From: an uncultured Ruminococcus sp.
GTDB taxonomy: Bacteria > Bacillota > Clostridia > Oscillospirales > Ruminococcaceae
NCBI GenBank assembly: GCA_947627625.1
Contig: CANQWR010000003.1
Location: 1 to 64,000, forward strand
DNA: 64,000 bases
Direction: 5' to 3'
Shown here: piece after piece, positions 61,602-64,000 of the stretch
Layout of the letters: every line of letters begins with the position of its first letter
Position numbering within the stretch: the stretch's first letter is position 1
Translations under genes and position numbers: made by a program
The notes under the pieces: model-generated
Seen by the model: the letters and a program-made list of their open reading frames with translations, nothing else
The model's database searches: none
What the model was told of the DNA's origin: nothing

Positions 61602-64000
61602 TTATGCTGTCTCTATGCTGCCGGCGGTGCAAAGTTTCAACTTTGCGACAGCTTCCTCTCTCATCTTGTATTTGAGTATCTTTCCCGCCGCATTCATCGG
61701 GAACTTGTCAACAAAATCAACGTATTTCGGACACTTGCTCCTTGACATTCTCGCTATGCAGAAATCTCTTATCTCTTTTTTTGTAGCCTTTGCACCGTCC
61801 TGCAAAACTATGCAAGCCATTATCTCCTCACCGTAATCCTTATCGGGTACTCCTATGACCTGAACGTCCTTTACTTTCGGGTGGGTGTAGAGGAAGTCCT
61901 CAATCTCTTTCGGGTAGATGTTCTCACCGCCCCTTATTACCATGTCCTTTATCCTGCCTGTGATTTTATAGTAGCCGTCTGAGGAACGTTTTCTTGCAAG
62001 GTCTCCCGTGTGAAGCCAGCCCTCCGAATCTATAACGGACGCTGTAGCTTCGGGCATTTTGTAGTACCCTTTCATTATATTATATCCCCTTGCGACAAAT
62101 TCTCCGTCGGTGTCGTCGGGTAGCTCCTGATTTGTCTCGGGGTCTACTATCTTGCACTCCACCCCGAAAATAGGTTCCCCGACAGTGTTCACCCTCTGTT
62201 CAATTGAATCTGTAGTCTTGCTCATAGTTATGGCGGGGGAAGCCTCTGTCTGTCCGTAAGTTATACATATCTCGTTCATGTGCATCTTCTCAATGACTTC
62301 CTGTATAGTCTTTACGGGACACGGTGACCCCGCCATTATTCCCGTTCTCATGTGTGAGAAATCTGTCTTTGCAAAGTCTCTGTGACTTAACATTGCTATG
62401 AACATTGTCGGGACACCGTGGAAACAGGTTATCTTCTCACTGTTTATACAGCTTAAACCTGTTCTCGGTAAAAATCTCGTTATCGGCAACATTGTTGTGC
62501 CGTGTGTCATAGAGGCTGTCATTGCAAGAACCATTCCGAGACAGTGGAACATCGGCACTTGTATCATCATTCTGTCCGCCGTTGACAAGTCCATGCAGTC
62601 CCCTATAGCCTTGCCGTTGTTGACAACGTTGTAATGTGTCAGCATAACGCCCTTCGGGAAACCTGTCGTGCCTGAAGTGTACTGCATATTGCAGACATCG
62701 TGAATATCTATAGTCCTCCTGACCGTCTCAACGGCTATGTACGGAACGCTTTTTGACATCTCTATAGCCTGCTCCCATGTGTAACACCCCCTGTTTTCGG
62801 AGTTCACTGTTATGATATTTCTGAGATAGGGCAGTCTCTCCGACCTTAGATTTCCCGTCTCACAAGTCTCAAGTTCGGGACAGATTTCCTTTATTATTTC
62901 AATATAGTCTATATTTCTGATACCGTCTATCATGACAAGTGTCATAGTGTCGGACTGTTTCAGCAGATATTCAACTTCGTGTACCCTGTACTCGCTGTTC
63001 ATTGTGACAAGTACCGCACCTATTTTTGTGACCGCCCAGAAAGTTATATACCACTGCGGAACATTTGTAGCCCATATTGCAACATGGTCTCCCTTTTTTA
63101 CTCCCATTGCAATCAAAGAGCGTGCAAAAGTGTCCACATCGTCACGAAATTCGGGGTAAGTCCTTGTGTAGTCGAGTTCGGTATATCTGAAAGCGTACTG
63201 GTTCGGAAACTGGTCACATATCCTGTCGAGAACGTCCGGAAATGTGTAATTTATAATTCTCTCCTTTGGCCACGGGTAAGAACCGTCTCCCCTTATGCTC
63301 TTCTGGAGAGGGTGCTTGTATTTTGTCACATACGGGAACATATATTGCGAAAACTGCGGAACTGCTATCCCTGCCTCACTCAGTTCGGGAGTCCATTTTC
63401 TGAGCCATTCAAGAGATATATAGCCGTCATAGCCTATACTTATAAGTGATTCGACCATATCCGTGACGGGAATGTCACCGCTTCCCATCATGCAGTAACT
63501 CACTCTGCCGTCTTTATCAATTACGCTGTCCTTTGCGTGTACATATTTTATATACTCACCTATATTTGCGACAGTCTCTTCGGGAGTCTCCCCTGCATAC
63601 CTGTAGGGGTGGTGCATATCCCACAGAACTCCCACTTTACGGCTGTTTACGCTCTCTATAACTCCCGCAAGACGCTTTGTATCGCAGTAAACGCCGTTTG
63701 TCTCCACGACAAGAGTTGTATTGTACTCCTCCGCAATCGGAACAAGTTTTTTGAGCGTTTCGGCTATGTAAAAATCGTCAACTTCACCGTCGGGTTTCGG
63801 GAGCAAATCCGCAAGTACTCTCACATATGATGCACCGATTTTCTGTGCAAGACGTGCGTAACTCTGCACTTCAAGATAAATTTCGTCAAATTTGTCTCTG
63901 AATTTCAGACACGCCCCCGATGTTATACATGGTATCTCAAGACCGAGTGAACAGAGTTTCTCAGCAGATGCTTCCGTATGACTTTCGGAAAACGGCTGAT
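61602..64000 (-). CDS. Fusion of sugar-isomerase TIM barrel and acyl-CoA synthetase, partial
   Basis: The frame is open from the window end; about 798 residues are visible. The first 245 residues are a xylose-isomerase-like TIM barrel of the hydroxypyruvate-isomerase/IolE type (VRVLADLLPKPDGEV, TLVVETNGVYCDTKRLAGVIE, VGVLWDMHHPYRYAGETP, YVHAKDSV, GYDGYISLEW). From about residue 255 it becomes an AMP-binding acyl-CoA synthetase with MQYTSGTTGFPKGVMLTH, YGQTEASPA, GWLHTGDLARKRSSDGYYKITGRIKDMVIRGGENIYPKEIE and a C-terminal KCPKYVDFVDKFPMNAAGKILK block, close to medium-chain FadD-like ligases. No stop or ribosome site separates the halves, so this is one polypeptide. A pathway link between the two activities is not obvious. 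Start lies beyond the window. Confidence 0.85.
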   Translation of the reverse strand, partial: QPFSESHTEASAEKLCSLGLEIPCITSGACLKFRDKFDEIYLEVQSYARLAQKIGASYVRVLADLLPKPDGEVDDFYIAETLKKLVPIAEEYNTTLVVETNGVYCDTKRLAGVIESVNSRKVGVLWDMHHPYRYAGETPEETVANIGEYIKYVHAKDSVIDKDGRVSYCMMGSGDIPVTDMVESLISIGYDGYISLEWLRKWTPELSEAGIAVPQFSQYMFPYVTKYKHPLQKSIRGDGSYPWPKERIINYTFPDVLDRICDQFPNQYAFRYTELDYTRTYPEFRDDVDTFARSLIAMGVKKGDHVAIWATNVPQWYITFWAVTKIGAVLVTMNSEYRVHEVEYLLKQSDTMTLVMIDGIRNIDYIEIIKEICPELETCETGNLRSERLPYLRNIITVNSENRGCYTWEQAIEMSKSVPYIAVETVRRTIDIHDVCNMQYTSGTTGFPKGVMLTHYNVVNNGKAIGDCMDLSTADRMMIQVPMFHCLGMVLAMTASMTHGTTMLPITRFLPRTGLSCINSEKITCFHGVPTMFIAMLSHRDFAKTDFSHMRTGIMAGSPCPVKTIQEVIEKMHMNEICITYGQTEASPAITMSKTTDSIEQRVNTVGEPIFGVECKIVDPETNQELPDDTDGEFVARGYNIMKGYYKMPEATASVIDSEGWLHTGDLARKRSSDGYYKITGRIKDMVIRGGENIYPKEIEDFLYTHPKVKDVQVIGVPDKDYGEEIMACIVLQDGAKATKKEIRDFCIARMSRSKCPKYVDFVDKFPMNAAGKILKYKMREEAVAKLKLCTAGSIETA

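Noticed and set aside
1-64000. tRNA, rRNA, tmRNA or RNase P RNA genes
   Set aside because: No cloverleaf-like segment with the conserved GTTCRANYC arm or recognisable rRNA sequence was found in the intergenic gaps by eye; a covariance-model scan would be needed to exclude all small RNAs.

Overview
The window looks like a chromosome segment of a fibre-degrading gut or rumen Oscillospiraceae, most likely a Ruminococcus of the R. flavefaciens type. The evidence is a secreted protein ending in several dockerin-type repeats (cellulosome biology), BspA-type leucine-rich repeat proteins, a class III glutamine synthetase, consensus TTGACA-17-TATAAT promoters and strong Shine-Dalgarno sites. No rRNA, tRNA or CRISPR array was found.

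Region 1 (1-2335, minus strand): the tail of an operon of FtsX/MacB-like membrane proteins. Its first gene survives only as a C-terminal piece, so something inserted or recombined at about 2335-2350. Region 2 (2440-16069): a type I BREX phage-defence operon behind one consensus promoter, brxA-brxB-brxC-pglX-pglZ-brxL. Its pglX is split in two by a separate gene for a HEPN-motif protein. N-terminal PglX (853 aa), HEPN protein (206 aa) and C-terminal PglX (302 aa) are joined by a 13-nt gap and an ATGA overlap, so all three look co-expressed. This is the most unusual system in the window. Region 3 (16070-17520): gene-poor debris with a decayed reading frame, a 45-codon ORF, a strong terminator and a short repeat cluster.

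Region 4 (17521-25392): a signal-less leucine-rich repeat protein, an FHA/membrane/discoidin-like protein, a VanX-like lipoprotein peptidase, and a secreted LRR-transglutaminase-dockerin protein. Region 5 (25469-34343): two hybrid sensor kinases converge on a shared terminator. One carries two solute-binding domains. The other is translationally coupled to a lipoprotein that fuses a solute-binding domain to a 5'-nucleotidase C-terminal domain. A metallophosphoesterase follows. Region 6 (34748-39277): a degenerate phosphohexomutase-like protein, an alanine/glycine:cation symporter that seems to start at AUA, and a pair of bacterial PH-domain membrane proteins.

Region 7 (39590-56047) is core genome: RNase J, GdpP (c-di-AMP phosphodiesterase), L9, DnaB, TilS, FtsH, a PH-domain protein, a FkbM methyltransferase, then a riboflavin operon (ribD, ribE, a CPCC protein, ribBA, ribH, HAD phosphatase). 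Region 8 (56291-64000, minus strand): a NADAR/YbiA-like protein beside the rib operon, a transglutaminase lipoprotein, glutamine synthetase III, a WYL regulator, and a fusion of a sugar-isomerase-type TIM barrel with an acyl-CoA synthetase that runs off the window end.

A C/G-rich palindromic repeat family fills eight intergenic gaps between 34.3 and 58.4 kb and is absent from the first 34 kb. This supports a split between older core sequence and more recently assembled accessory sequence.
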